Under the pieces are notes generated by a model. It worked only from the letters and a program-made list of their open reading frames with translations, was not told the DNA's origin and searched no databases. Of a DNA stretch of 64,000 nt, positions 18,311 through 27,918 are shown piece after piece (the first letter of the stretch is position 1; each line of letters starts with the position of its first letter). Both the position numbers and the translations under genes were made by a program. The DNA comes from Pseudomonas sp. PA15(2017). GTDB taxonomy: Bacteria; Pseudomonadota; Gammaproteobacteria; Pseudomonadales; Pseudomonadaceae. The DNA is taken from positions 39,942-103,941 of the forward strand of contig NZ_MSXV01000050.1 in the NCBI RefSeq assembly GCF_001945395.1, written 5' to 3'.

Positions 18311-19672
18311 TCAGCGAGTACCGCGACGACGCAGCGCCGCCGGTGTGAAATAACCGTCATTGGCAGTCGGCTGGCTGAAGTCGATGGTGTTGGCTTCCTC
18401 GTTGTCCAGGTTCTGCACGTGGTAGCGACGGGCCTGCAGGTCGTGGAACACGTCCAGCGCGGACCAGGTGGTCGGCAGTTCGTAGTAGTTCTTCAGGTAC
18501 GCCATGGACACGCGCCACAGCTCGCCGCGGCCATCGTACTGATCGACCACCGCGGCCTGCCAGCTGTCTTCGTCCAGGTACAGGGTGCGCTTGGAATAGA
18601 TGTGCCGCTCACCGGTCTTGAGCGTGCCCTCCACCACCCACACGCGGTGCAACTCGTAACGGGTATAGGCCGGGTTGAGGTGGCCGACCTGCAGCAGGTC
18701 CTTGTACTTCACCTGCGGGCTGGTGAGTGCGTAGCTGTTGTAGGGAATGTAGATTTCCCGTTTGCCCAGCAGCTTCCAGTCGTAACGGTCCGGCGCGCCG
18801 TTGAACATATCGGTATCGTCAGCGGTACGCAGGCCATCGGCTGCGGAGATCGGCGTGTCGTAGGCCAGATTCGGCGCGCGACGGACGCGGCGCTGACCGG
18901 CGTTGTAGCCCCAGGCCTGGCGGGGCTCCTTGACCTGATCCAGCGTCTCGTGAACCAGCACCGCGCCACCGGCCAGGCGCGCGGGGCTGCGGGTGAACGA
19001 CAGGTAGTAGAACAGGATGTTGCTGAGGTCGGCGTAACTGCCTTTCGGGTCGTAGAACTTGAACAGCGCTTCCTGCTGCGAGGTGACCAGCGAATAGGAG
19101 CCGTTGCGCTGCACCGCCACTTCCGAGGCGCGGCGAACCACGTAGGTGCCGCGATAACGGGCGATGTGGTTCCACAAGGCCTCGACGCCATTCTGCGGAA
19201 TCGGGAACGGGATGCCACCGAAGGCATCGGCAAAACCGTTGCCGCCGTCGAGCAGCTTGGCACTGACGGCGTTCCTGGCCGTATTGTCATACACCCACTG
19301 CGGCGCCGAGCCCGAGCGACGGCTGGGGTAGACCGGCATCTGGAAGGTGTCCGGGTAGGCCTCGAACAAGGCGACCTGCCCCGGCGTCAGTTGATTGCGA
19401 TACTGGGCCAGGTTGGCGCGGGTGATGGTGAACAGCGGCTTGTCGGCGGCGAACGGGTCGACATGGTGCTTGCCCGAGCCCTGGTAGCCAGCCGGCGGCT
19501 GGGTGATGCCGCCCGTCCACGCGGGAATGGTGCCTGCGGCGTTGCCGGCCTTTTCGGCGCCCAGCGGCGTGAGGCTCGCCCCCAGTTTGGCGGCGTCCTG
19601 CGGCGAGACCGCGGCCATGCTGTTGCCGGCCAGCAGCACCAGCGCGACGGCGACACCCTTGATGTTCAGCAT
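18311..19672 (-). CDS. DUF1329 domain-containing protein
   Basis: 453 aa with a signal peptide (about 1-20, ending SMA). It matches the DUF1329 family: it starts with SPQDAAKLGASLTPLGAEKAGN and has W-rich mid-regions such as YRGTYVVRRASEVAVQRNGS and GRGELWRVSMAYLKNYYE. The family is predicted to have an outer-membrane lipoprotein carrier (LolA/LolB-like) fold and is almost always encoded beside DUF1302 and an RND transporter. It is probably a periplasmic carrier. A GGGGA ribosome site precedes the ATG. Confidence 0.88.
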   Translation of the reverse strand: MLNIKGVAVALVLLAGNSMAAVSPQDAAKLGASLTPLGAEKAGNAAGTIPAWTGGITQPPAGYQGSGKHHVDPFAADKPLFTITRANLAQYRNQLTPGQVALFEAYPDTFQMPVYPSRRSGSAPQWVYDNTARNAVSAKLLDGGNGFADAFGGIPFPIPQNGVEALWNHIARYRGTYVVRRASEVAVQRNGSYSLVTSQQEALFKFYDPKGSYADLSNILFYYLSFTRSPARLAGGAVLVHETLDQVKEPRQAWGYNAGQRRVRRAPNLAYDTPISAADGLRTADDTDMFNGAPDRYDWKLLGKREIYIPYNSYALTSPQVKYKDLLQVGHLNPAYTRYELHRVWVVEGTLKTGERHIYSKRTLYLDEDSWQAAVVDQYDGRGELWRVSMAYLKNYYELPTTWSALDVFHDLQARRYHVQNLDNEEANTIDFSQPTANDGYFTPAALRRRGTR

Positions 19673-19687
19673 GCTGTATCCCCGTGA

Positions 19688-21661
19688 TCAGAAGGAGTAT
19701 TTGACGTTGAAGCCGATGTTGTCGCGGTCGCGCACGGCATTGTTGTTGCCACCACCGGAAAACTCGGTGTACTGCAGCTCGGCTTCCAGGCTGTTCATGT
19801 ACGCCGCCTTGATGCCGAGGGTATAGGCCTTGCGGCCCTCGATGAAATTGCCGGTCTGGTAGGAGTTACCCTCGAAATCATCCTTGTAGACGACGAAGGG
19901 CGACAGGTTCACCCCGGCCAACACATCATTCCTGGTGCCGGACAGCAACAGGGTGTAGCCATAGGCATTCTTGTTGGCCTGGTAGCTGCGCCCGTAACCG
20001 AAGGTGTAGGAAGAGTCGCCCCGCCCGGCGTAATAGCGGGTCGAGCCATCGAACGCGGTGTATTTCAGGTCGCTACCGCGCAAATGCTCGGACGCCAGCT
20101 CGGCCACCCCGGTCAGCGCGTCGAAGCCCAGCGACGGGCCGAAATTGTAGAGGGTGCCGAGCGAAGCGTTGTAGGCCTCGACCCGTTCGTAGTTATGGAT
20201 TGCATCACCCATCTGCAGCGCCTGGCCACCAATGTTGCCCTGTTGCCCCTGCACCAGCCGCGATCCCTGCTGCAGCAGATCGCCAAGCAGGTCGTTGGTC
20301 GCAGCGATGGCGATCGGCAGGTTCGGGCGGTAGGCCAGTTCACCGAATACCGAGGCATCGCCCAGGGTGGTGTTGAAGCTGAAGCCGTACATGCGGATGT
20401 TCTCGACATACTCGCGGTGCGCATTGACCTGGCTGGCGGCATCGACGGTGGCGGCGCCGTTGACCAGCCCCAGAAGCGTCTGCGCCTGGGCGCTACCGGC
20501 GCCTGCAGCGCTGAGCAGCGCGGCGTAGTTGGGAATGCTGCCACCGCTGGCCGTACTGGTGATGGCATCCAGATCCAGCCCGGAGAACCCATCGAGGTCG
20601 GCGTAAAGCGTCGGTTCCTTGGCGTGGTAGTTGACGAAGTAGAAGCCGAACTCGGTCGAGTTCAGCTGTTCGGCAATATAGCGAAAGGCAACGCCGAACT
20701 GACCATCATCCTTGGCTTCGATATCCGAGCCGATGGAGGCGACCTTGAAGTAGCCATTGCTATCGAGATAGTCCGTGCCCTGCAGCCCGCCAACGCCAAG
20801 GGCCGTCAAGGCGGCGTAGTTGCTGCGAAAGGCAGCGCTGCCCAGCGCTGCATTGCGGGCGTAGGCGGTATTGCCACCTTCGGCGAACAGATCGGTCTCG
20901 GAGAAATAGCTGCCCACCGGATCGATGGCGGTTTCCTTCCATTTGAACTGGTAGAAGGTTTCCATCGACAGGTTGTCGGTCAGGCCGATATTGAAGCTGA
21001 CCGCCTCGACGGGGATCAGCACTTCCTTGAGCTCCGCACCCGGCAGACGGAAGCGCGCGCCGTCCACGGGGTTGCTGGTATTCACGCCACCGCGGTAGAA
21101 CAGGCCCTCGCCCCAATTGAACACCTGGCGGCCCAGGCGTGCAGTGACCGGGCGCTCGGCGACGCCCCAGTTGCCATAGAGGTAGGCGTCGAGAATCTGT
21201 GCATCGCGGCCGGCGCTGTGCCGGGTATCACGGGTGAACCGATCATCGTTGGGGGTATTCTGGCTTGGCTGGGCGGCCCGATCGCCACCGTAGAAGTCGT
21301 TGCGCTTGTCCATGATCTGCGTGTCGTAGAACGCGGTGCCGCGCACGAACAGGCCGTAGTTCTGGTAGTTCATCTCGAGATCCGAGGTGATCTTGAACAC
21401 TTCGGAGGCCAGCCCGGTGTCGAAATTGCGATTGCCGTCATTGACGTTGACGTCGTTGTTACCACGGCTCTGCCCCTGCACACGCCACAGTTGCCCATAG
21501 GACAGCGTGGTGTCCAGCGAGCCGCTGACCTCGTTATCGGCGAAGCTGAACTCCACCGCCTGCGCAGGCGCGGCAACCAGCAGCGGCAGCACGCCGGCCA
21601 GGGCAAAACCGGCTTTGGCCGGCACCAGACGCGGGGCCCGCACAAGGGACTTGATACGCAT
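19688..21661 (-). CDS. DUF1302 family outer-membrane protein
   Basis: 657 aa from the ATG at 21661 (GGAG ten bases upstream). An ATG ten codons earlier has no ribosome site. The signal peptide ends near residue 38 (PAQAVEFSF). The rest is a repetitive aromatic, beta-strand-rich sequence ending in ...IGFNVKYSF, with terminal Phe as in outer-membrane barrels. DUF1302 proteins are predicted channels that work with DUF1329 and an RND pump. It is the first gene of the leftward operon. Confidence 0.87.
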   Translation of the reverse strand: MRIKSLVRAPRLVPAKAGFALAGVLPLLVAAPAQAVEFSFADNEVSGSLDTTLSYGQLWRVQGQSRGNNDVNVNDGNRNFDTGLASEVFKITSDLEMNYQNYGLFVRGTAFYDTQIMDKRNDFYGGDRAAQPSQNTPNDDRFTRDTRHSAGRDAQILDAYLYGNWGVAERPVTARLGRQVFNWGEGLFYRGGVNTSNPVDGARFRLPGAELKEVLIPVEAVSFNIGLTDNLSMETFYQFKWKETAIDPVGSYFSETDLFAEGGNTAYARNAALGSAAFRSNYAALTALGVGGLQGTDYLDSNGYFKVASIGSDIEAKDDGQFGVAFRYIAEQLNSTEFGFYFVNYHAKEPTLYADLDGFSGLDLDAITSTASGGSIPNYAALLSAAGAGSAQAQTLLGLVNGAATVDAASQVNAHREYVENIRMYGFSFNTTLGDASVFGELAYRPNLPIAIAATNDLLGDLLQQGSRLVQGQQGNIGGQALQMGDAIHNYERVEAYNASLGTLYNFGPSLGFDALTGVAELASEHLRGSDLKYTAFDGSTRYYAGRGDSSYTFGYGRSYQANKNAYGYTLLLSGTRNDVLAGVNLSPFVVYKDDFEGNSYQTGNFIEGRKAYTLGIKAAYMNSLEAELQYTEFSGGGNNNAVRDRDNIGFNVKYSF

Positions 21662-21754
21662 TGAATCTCTACTCCGCAGACAGACAGTCATTATTCTTGC
21701 AGCTCATTTTCCGATGAGCCTGGCGAACCCCTGGCAAGGTGTCCGTCGATAACC

Positions 21755-21807
21755 TTGAACTGGCTGGCGTGACTGCGTCATGCAGTGCAACCTTGGTGCC
21801 AGTTCAA
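21755..21807. promoter_or_regulatory. Perfect spaced inverted repeat upstream of the DUF1302 operon
   Basis: TTGAACTGGC (21755-21764) and GCCAGTTCAA (21798-21807) are perfect 10-bp complements 33 bp apart, about 95 bp upstream of the DUF1302 start. Spacing of three to four helical turns would suit a looping or two-dimer activator. The binding protein is unknown. Confidence 0.4.
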
Positions 21808-22044
21808 ACGATCGTATTAGCCGAAAGTACTTTTCTAGAGCAGCTCTGCTGCGTCTCTTTGTGACTGGTCGGCCACTGAGCAGCAATGCCCCGATATCGA
21901 CGCAGAATCGCTCATCAGCGCTTTCAGCAAGCTGTCGACACGCCTCACGCGCAATAAAAAGCCTCGATCAAAATGCCAGCATGGCGGCAGCGGCGGCGAT
22001 ATTAAGTGGCTGACGGAGGGCGGCGGTAGCTTTTCATCCCCCGA

Positions 22045-22064
22045 GGTAACAAAAATTTGTTACC
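22045..22064. repeat. Short dyad GGTAACAAA-AA-TTTGTTACC
   Basis: Perfect 9-bp arms around AA, in the 522-bp gap between pepN and the DUF1302 operon. Part of the motif repeats 14 bp to the right (GGGGGTAACAAG). It could be an operator or a weak hairpin. The rest of the gap (21808-22040) shows nothing I can name. Confidence 0.4.
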
Positions 22065-22108
22065 ACCAAAGCGGGGGTAACAAGATCGGGGATCGAAGCA
22101 CGGTTGAA

Positions 22109-22127
22109 GGCGCCCAGAACGGGCGCC
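22109..22127 (-). terminator. Hairpin downstream of pepN
   Basis: GGCGCCC / GGGCGCC arms about 60 bp past the pepN stop, read on the minus strand. Only TTC follows, so it is a weak intrinsic terminator candidate. Confidence 0.4.
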
Positions 22128-22183
22128 GGTAGGAGGCAGCAAATGCTGTTGGCCGCAACGGCGAGCGCCGCTCCGGGCATGGC

Positions 22184-24847
22184 TCAGGCCAGGCTCTTGC
22201 TGACCACCTCGTAGACGTCGGATGACAGCTTGCCGGAGGCGAGAATGCGCTCCAGCTCGGCCTTCATCAGCGCCTGACGCTCGGCGCCGTACTTGCGCCA
22301 GCGGGTCAGCGGCGCCAGCAGACGCGAGGCGATCTGCGGGTTCAGGGCATTGAGCACGATCACCTGGTCGGCCAGGAAGCGGTAGCCGCTGCCGTCGATG
22401 GCATGGAAATTCACCAGGTTCTGCCCGGCGAATGCGCCGATCAATGCGCGCACCTTGTTGGGGTTCTTCAGGGTGAAGGCCGGGTGCTCCATCAGCGCCT
22501 GCACACGAGCGAGGCCGCCCGGCAAGGTGCTGGCGGCCTGCACGCTGAACCATTGATCCATGACCAGGGCGTTGTCCTTGAATTGCTCGGCAAAGGCGTC
22601 GAGGGCCTTGCCGCGCTCGGCCTCGAATGGCGAATTGACCAGCACCGCCAGGGCCGTCAGGCGCTCGGTCATGTTGTCGCTGGTCTCGAACTGGTCGAGC
22701 GCCGCGGCCAACACTTCAGGCTTGTCACCGAGCATCAGGTAGGACAGTGCGATGTTCTGCAGCGCGCGGCGGGCGAAGTGCTCAGCCTCGGCAACATAAG
22801 GCGTGGCACGCGATACCGCGCGGTTGGCCTGGTAGCGCTGCCACAGCGGTTCGAACAGCGCATCGGCCAGTTGCTGGCGGGCGAATTCGCGGGCGCCGTG
22901 AATGGCATCGACATCGGCGATGTCGCTGATTTCGGTGAGGTAGGCCTCGCCCGGCAGCGACAGCATTTCGGCGACCATGGCCTGATCCAGCGTGTCGTCC
23001 TGCAGCAAGGTGCGCAGTGCACTGACCAGGCGCTGATCGAGCACCAGCGCTTCGCCGCGCTGGTATTGGCCGATCAGTTCCTGAAGCACCTGCACGCTGA
23101 GCTGCTGGCCGGCTTCCCAGCGGTTGAAGCCGTCGCTGTCGTGCTGCATCAGGAACATCAGCTGGTCGCGGTCGTAGGCGAAACTGAGCTTCACCGGCGC
23201 GCTGAAGCCGCGCAGCAGCGACGGCAGCGGCTTCTCGGCAACGTCGACGAAGGTGAACGACTGCTGCGCCTCGGTCACCGACAGCACGCGGTTGCCTCCC
23301 ACCGCGGCGGCTTCGCCCTGCAGGCGCAATGGCAGGTCGTTGCCCTGCCCGTCCAGCAGGCCCAGCTCCACCGGGATTACCAACGGCAGCTTGCTGCTCT
23401 CGCTCTGCCCCGGCGTGGCCGGGCAGCTCTGGGTGAAGGTCAGGGTGTAGGTTTTCGCCGCGGCGTCGTAGCGGTCGGCGACCGCCAGGCGCGGCGTGCC
23501 GGCCTGGGTGTACCAGCGCTTGAACTGGGTCAGGTCGACGCCGCTGGCATCTTCCATGGCCTTGACGAAATCGTCGCAGGTCACGGCCTGGCCATCGTGG
23601 CGCTCGAAGTACAGGTCCGAGCCCTTACGGAACGCTTCGGCGCCCAGCAGGGTGTGGATCATGCGCAGCACTTCCGCGCCCTTCTCGTAGATGGTCAGGG
23701 TGTAGAAGTTGGAGATTTCCATGTACGCGTCCGGGCGTACCGGGTGGGCCATGGGGCCGGCGTCTTCGGCGAACTGGTGGGTGCGCAGGTAGGCGACGTC
23801 CTGGATACGCTTGACCGTCGGCGAGTTCATGTCCGCCGAGAAGGCCGCGTCACGGAATACCGTGAAACCCTCCTTGAGCGACAGCTGGAACCAGTCGCGG
23901 CAGGTCACGCGGTTGCCCGACCAGTTGTGGAAGTATTCGTGGGCGACGATCGCCTCGACGCGCTGGTGTGCGGCATCGGTGGCGGTCTCGGCGCGGGCCA
24001 GCACGGCGCTGGAGTTGAAGATGTTGAGGCCCTTGTTCTCCATGGCGCCCATGTTGAAGTCGTTGACCGCGACGATCATGAAGATGTCCAGGTCGTACTC
24101 GCGGCCATACACCTCCTCGTCCCACTTCATGGACTTCTTCAGGCTGTCCATGGCGTGCTGCACCTTGTCGATGTTTTCCGGCTCGACGTAGATGCGCAGG
24201 GTCACGTTGCGGGCGCTCAGGGTGGTGAAGGTGTCTTCCACGCACCACAGGTCACCGGCGACCAGGGCGAACAGGTAGGCCGGTTTCTTGAACGGGTCTT
24301 CCCAGGTCGCCCAATGGCGGCCGCCTTCTTCCTCGCCGCTGGCGATCGGATTGCCGTTCGAGAGCAGGATCGGGTACTTCTGCTTGTCGCCGCTGAGCGT
24401 GGTGGTGAAGCTGCTCATCACGTCCGGGCGGTCGAGGTAATAGGTGATCTTGCGAAAACCCTCGGCCTCGCACTGGGTGCAGAACATGCCGCTGGACTTG
24501 TACAGGCCCTCCAGCGCGGTATTGCTTTCCGGGTGGATGCGCACGCTGCTGTCGACGACGAAGCTGGCCTGGGTGGGCTGCAGGGTGAGCGTGCTATCGG
24601 TCAGTTGATAGTCGCCGGCTCCCAGTTCGCGGTCGTCGAGTTCGAGGTGCAACAGCTCGAGCTGCTGGCCGTCCAGCACCAGCGCCGGCAGCTCGGCGGA
24701 CAGCGCCGGGTTGCGACGCATCACCAGTTGGGCGTGCACCAGGGTGTGATCCTCGAACAACTCGAAGGTCAGGTGGGTTTCGTCGATCAGGTAATCCGGC
24801 GCCTGATAGTCCTTGAGGTAGATGGTCTTCGATTGCTCGGTGCGCAT
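22184..24847 (-). CDS. pepN: Aminopeptidase N
   Basis: 887 aa, the usual length for bacterial PepN (M1 family). This cytoplasmic zinc enzyme removes N-terminal residues from peptides. The substrate-binding GAMEN motif occurs in NMGAMENKGLN. The zinc site is HEYFH with His303 and His307 and the third ligand Glu326. The C-terminal half is the long helical domain of the PepN subtype. It lies upstream of nothing on its strand for 500 bp and follows the DUF2797 gene, as in P. aeruginosa. Confidence 0.97.
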   Translation of the reverse strand: MRTEQSKTIYLKDYQAPDYLIDETHLTFELFEDHTLVHAQLVMRRNPALSAELPALVLDGQQLELLHLELDDRELGAGDYQLTDSTLTLQPTQASFVVDSSVRIHPESNTALEGLYKSSGMFCTQCEAEGFRKITYYLDRPDVMSSFTTTLSGDKQKYPILLSNGNPIASGEEEGGRHWATWEDPFKKPAYLFALVAGDLWCVEDTFTTLSARNVTLRIYVEPENIDKVQHAMDSLKKSMKWDEEVYGREYDLDIFMIVAVNDFNMGAMENKGLNIFNSSAVLARAETATDAAHQRVEAIVAHEYFHNWSGNRVTCRDWFQLSLKEGFTVFRDAAFSADMNSPTVKRIQDVAYLRTHQFAEDAGPMAHPVRPDAYMEISNFYTLTIYEKGAEVLRMIHTLLGAEAFRKGSDLYFERHDGQAVTCDDFVKAMEDASGVDLTQFKRWYTQAGTPRLAVADRYDAAAKTYTLTFTQSCPATPGQSESSKLPLVIPVELGLLDGQGNDLPLRLQGEAAAVGGNRVLSVTEAQQSFTFVDVAEKPLPSLLRGFSAPVKLSFAYDRDQLMFLMQHDSDGFNRWEAGQQLSVQVLQELIGQYQRGEALVLDQRLVSALRTLLQDDTLDQAMVAEMLSLPGEAYLTEISDIADVDAIHGAREFARQQLADALFEPLWQRYQANRAVSRATPYVAEAEHFARRALQNIALSYLMLGDKPEVLAAALDQFETSDNMTERLTALAVLVNSPFEAERGKALDAFAEQFKDNALVMDQWFSVQAASTLPGGLARVQALMEHPAFTLKNPNKVRALIGAFAGQNLVNFHAIDGSGYRFLADQVIVLNALNPQIASRLLAPLTRWRKYGAERQALMKAELERILASGKLSSDVYEVVSKSLA

Positions 24848-24918
24848 GGGATGGCCTCTTCGAGGCAGCTACAAGCTACAGGCTGCAAGCTGCAGGTCGG
24901 ATTAGTTCGGGCTGACGC

Positions 24919-25752
24919 TCAGTGCGTACAGCCCACGGCGAGTTGGTACGCGGTGTACTTGCGAATGTTGATGACGCCCGTGTCGAACATCAGGTACTGG
25001 CCCTTGATGCCGAGCAACGTGCCTTCGGCGATGGGATTCTTGTCCAGGTTGAAGCTGGTGATCTTCGCCGGATACGCCTCGATCGGATAGCGGATCTCCA
25101 CCACGCCCTGCTCATTGAGCGGCTGCACGGCCTGCAGGCCGAAACGCTCCTGCAGCGCGGTGATGCCACTGGCGCAGGTATCGAAGATCTGCTCACGCAC
25201 GTGCAGCAGGTCGACCGGCGCCGCGTCGCCCTTGAGCAATGCGCGCCAGTTGGTCTTGTCCGCCACCTGGCTGCGCAGCAGGTCTTCGACGAAGCCCGAC
25301 TGCTGGCGTGTGGCGACCCGCATGATCGGCAGCGCCTGGGTGGCGCCCTGGTCGATCCAGCGCGTGGGAATCTGCGTGGCGCGGGTGATGCCGACCTTGA
25401 TGCCTGACGAATTGGCCAGATAGACCACATGATCGGTCATGCAGAACTGCTCGCCCCAGCCGGGATCACGGCAGGTGCCGGCGTCATAGTGGCAGCGCTC
25501 GGGGCTCATGATGCACAGGTCGCACTGGGCCAGCTTCTGCATGCAGGGGTAGCAATAGCCCTGGCTGTAGCTGGATTTGGTCTTGCGGCCGCAATGGCTG
25601 CAATGAATGGCGCCGAGAAACTCCAGGCGCACGGTCTTGCCGATCATCGGGTTGACGGCGACCTGCTCGTCACCCAGGCGAAACGCGTACTGCACCGGCG
25701 CATCGAGCTGGGTTGCCATCTTGCTCAGGGCGCCGCGGGCTACTTCTAACAT
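24919..25752 (-). CDS. DUF2797 domain-containing protein
   Basis: 277 aa. The start at 25752 overlaps the stop of the DUF1315 gene (TGATG), so the pair is probably coupled; the longer upstream frame is discarded. The N-terminal half contains Cys pairs suggestive of a zinc ribbon (HCSHCGRKTKSS, YCYPCMQKLAQCDLC). A later segment, VYLANSSGIKVGITRATQIPTRWIDQGA, resembles a GIY-YIG-like core. Family function is unknown. Its place between pepN and the DUF1315 gene is conserved in pseudomonads. Confidence 0.88.
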   Translation of the reverse strand: MLEVARGALSKMATQLDAPVQYAFRLGDEQVAVNPMIGKTVRLEFLGAIHCSHCGRKTKSSYSQGYCYPCMQKLAQCDLCIMSPERCHYDAGTCRDPGWGEQFCMTDHVVYLANSSGIKVGITRATQIPTRWIDQGATQALPIMRVATRQQSGFVEDLLRSQVADKTNWRALLKGDAAPVDLLHVREQIFDTCASGITALQERFGLQAVQPLNEQGVVEIRYPIEAYPAKITSFNLDKNPIAEGTLLGIKGQYLMFDTGVINIRKYTAYQLAVGCTH

Positions 25753-26015
25753 CAGTGCAGGGTTTCCGATGATTTGTACAGAATGTTGGGAATGGGCGCA
25801 GATTTCGATGCGCACTGGGAGGTGCCCATGTAACCGGTGCGCTGGTCCTCGGGCAGATTTTCGATTTCCCAGGCGATCATCGCCTGCAGGCTCAGCTCCT
25901 TCTGCTCCTGGGTGAGCTTGCGGCCGTCCGGCCACTTGCCGATCTCCACGGCCAGCTTGAGGCTTTCATACACGTCCGGGGTAATGTTGCGGATCAGTTC
26001 GACGAAGGAGGACAT
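25752..26015 (-). CDS. DUF1315 (YeaC-like) protein
   Basis: 87 aa, small and soluble, beginning MSSFVELIRNITPDVYESLK and containing EIGKWPDGRKLTQEQKELS. It matches DUF1315/YeaC, whose function is unknown. It overlaps the next gene by one base. A 62-bp gap separates it from the rhomboid gene. Confidence 0.88.
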   Translation of the reverse strand: MSSFVELIRNITPDVYESLKLAVEIGKWPDGRKLTQEQKELSLQAMIAWEIENLPEDQRTGYMGTSQCASKSAPIPNILYKSSETLH

Positions 26016-26077
26016 GGCTGACTCCAGGGCTGGAAAAGCGCTGATTCTACCCTATCTGCCCCGCCAAGCCGAGGCGC

Positions 26078-26947
26078 TCAGCGCCGTGCCAGCTGGCGAG
26101 CCAGCAGCCCTCCGATGGCGCCGGTGAGGCAGCCGGCGATCAACCCACCGACATGGGCAGCATTGGCGATGGCGCCGAACTGCAGCAGTTCGAAGACCCC
26201 GGTCATGCAGATCAGCAGCCAGACCAGCATGCTCACCAGCACGCCACGTGGCAGCTTGTAGGCCGCATTCGGCGCCAGCCACTGGAACAACCAGCAATGG
26301 CCGAGCAGCCCGTAGAGCACACCGGACAAACCGCCGAACAGCGCCGGCCCGCCGTAGACGTATTGCGCCACGTTGGCGGCCAGGCCGAACCACAGCGTCA
26401 GCAGCAACAACATCAGCGCGCCCTGCCGCGCCTCGATGCGCCGTCCCAACTCCCAGTACCACAGGCTGTTCATCGCCAGGTGCAGAATGCCGAAGTGCAG
26501 CAGCATGGGCGTCAGCAGGCGCCACCACTGGCCGCTGTCAATGACCTGGGCGAAGGTCGCGAAATAGATGTACTGCCCATCGATATGAAAGTCGACGAAA
26601 CTCAGCCAGCGCACCACGGCGTAGTCTTCGCCGCCCCAGGTCAACACCGCGACCAGCAGGGTCAGCGCCAGCACGACCAGGGTCAGTGGGCTGCGCCTGG
26701 CCTGGGCAGCGATGCCGGGCCGCGAGCTGGCGACCGGCGCGGCCACGGGCTGCAGACTCGGGTCGCCCTGGGGCGCCCGTGCGAACAGTTCGCGTACCTG
26801 GGCGGCGATCTCTTCGTTCGGCACCCAGAGCACCTGCTCGTTGCCCTGCTCCGCGACACGGTGCGGCACGCGCAGCCTGCCGAGCAGGGTGATGAATGCC
26901 GCGAGGTCCTGTTCCAGCGGCGCACGCAGGGCGATCACCGGGCTCAT
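26078..26947 (-). CDS. Rhomboid family intramembrane serine protease
   Basis: 289 aa. A soluble N-terminal domain (about 1-65) and a Ser/Pro linker precede a membrane core of about six helices. The catalytic dyad is visible: Ser208 in GGLSGVLYG and His265 in NAAHVGG. The layout resembles GlpG. It should cut membrane proteins within or near the lipid bilayer; substrates are unknown. Its ATG overlaps the phosphatase stop by 4 bp. Confidence 0.93.
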   Translation of the reverse strand: MSPVIALRAPLEQDLAAFITLLGRLRVPHRVAEQGNEQVLWVPNEEIAAQVRELFARAPQGDPSLQPVAAPVASSRPGIAAQARRSPLTLVVLALTLLVAVLTWGGEDYAVVRWLSFVDFHIDGQYIYFATFAQVIDSGQWWRLLTPMLLHFGILHLAMNSLWYWELGRRIEARQGALMLLLLTLWFGLAANVAQYVYGGPALFGGLSGVLYGLLGHCWLFQWLAPNAAYKLPRGVLVSMLVWLLICMTGVFELLQFGAIANAAHVGGLIAGCLTGAIGGLLARQLARR

Positions 26948-27918
26948 CGTGCCGGCCCCGGCCGTTCGACTTCGACCCAGACGAACTTGGCCGGGTCCAG
27001 ACGGGTTTCCTGGTCCAGTCGGTAAGCCACCAACTTGCCGTACATTACCGCGCTGTAGTCCAGGCAGGCGATGTTCGGGCAGATCGGCGCCGGCGTGCCG
27101 CTGCGCCAGTAGTGGCCGACGAACAGCGGCGGCTGCTCGGGGCCGTAGGTCAGCAGTTGCGCCCGGTCCTCTTCGCTGAGCGGCAGGCAGGCCACCTGCT
27201 CGGGCAACGGATCGGGCTGGAACTGCACGTCGCCGTAGGTCGACGGGTTACCGGCCCAGAACTTGGTGCGGAAGAACGAACGGGTGAAGCCGTCGCTGCT
27301 GGTCATGGTCAGCCCGCCCGGCAGGCGCATGTCGGTGCCACGCAGCAGCCGGTCGAGCACCGTGCAGGCGAAGCTGCCGGGAACGGCCGAGGCCTGCAGG
27401 AAGTGTTCGTCGATGCAGCCCCTGGGGAACTGCCCGCGCAGCGAAGCGATCATGGCCTCGTCCCAGCAGGCATGCACCACACGAAAATGGCCGGCATCGA
27501 GGAACAGCGGCATGTCATAGAACCACGCCAGCATGTCGCGCCACTCATCCGGGTAGGCCTCGAACTGCCGCAAGGTCTCGCCGATCAGCCGCTCGTGCCG
27601 CGCCGTGTGCTCACGCACGAAGGCGCGCCCGCTGCCTGGTGGCGCCGGGGTCATCCAGCCCAGGGCGTTGAATTCGTGATTGCCCATGATGCACAGCGCC
27701 TCGCCGGCGCGCACCATGTCGTGCACCAGGTGCACGGCCTCGCGGATGCGCGGGCCACGGTCGATCAGGTCGCCGAGGAAGATCGCCATCCGCTGCGGGT
27801 GCCGCCACACGCCGTCCTGGCGGCGATAACCCATGCGCTCAAGCAGGCGCACCAGGGTATTGGCGCAGCCGTGCACATCACCGATCAGGTCATAACCGCG
27901 AGACGGATCGAGCTGCAT
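26944..27918 (-). CDS. Metallophosphoesterase
   Basis: 324 aa with the calcineurin-like metal site motifs in order: GDVHGC near residue 13, FLGDLIDRG near 49 and IMGNHEFN near 79. These are the three signatures of PPP-type phosphatases and bis(5'-nucleosyl)tetraphosphatases, so it should be a two-metal phosphohydrolase. Whether the substrate is protein, nucleotide or small molecule cannot be told. It overlaps nadK by one base (TGATG) and the rhomboid gene by 4 bp. Confidence 0.9.
   Translation of the reverse strand: MQLDPSRGYDLIGDVHGCANTLVRLLERMGYRRQDGVWRHPQRMAIFLGDLIDRGPRIREAVHLVHDMVRAGEALCIMGNHEFNALGWMTPAPPGSGRAFVREHTARHERLIGETLRQFEAYPDEWRDMLAWFYDMPLFLDAGHFRVVHACWDEAMIASLRGQFPRGCIDEHFLQASAVPGSFACTVLDRLLRGTDMRLPGGLTMTSSDGFTRSFFRTKFWAGNPSTYGDVQFQPDPLPEQVACLPLSEEDRAQLLTYGPEQPPLFVGHYWRSGTPAPICPNIACLDYSAVMYGKLVAYRLDQETRLDPAKFVWVEVERPGPAR

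Noticed and set aside
22403..25090. An 895-codon plus-strand frame opposite pepN
   Set aside because: It is the antisense shadow of pepN, which has its complete zinc and GAMEN motifs on the other strand.
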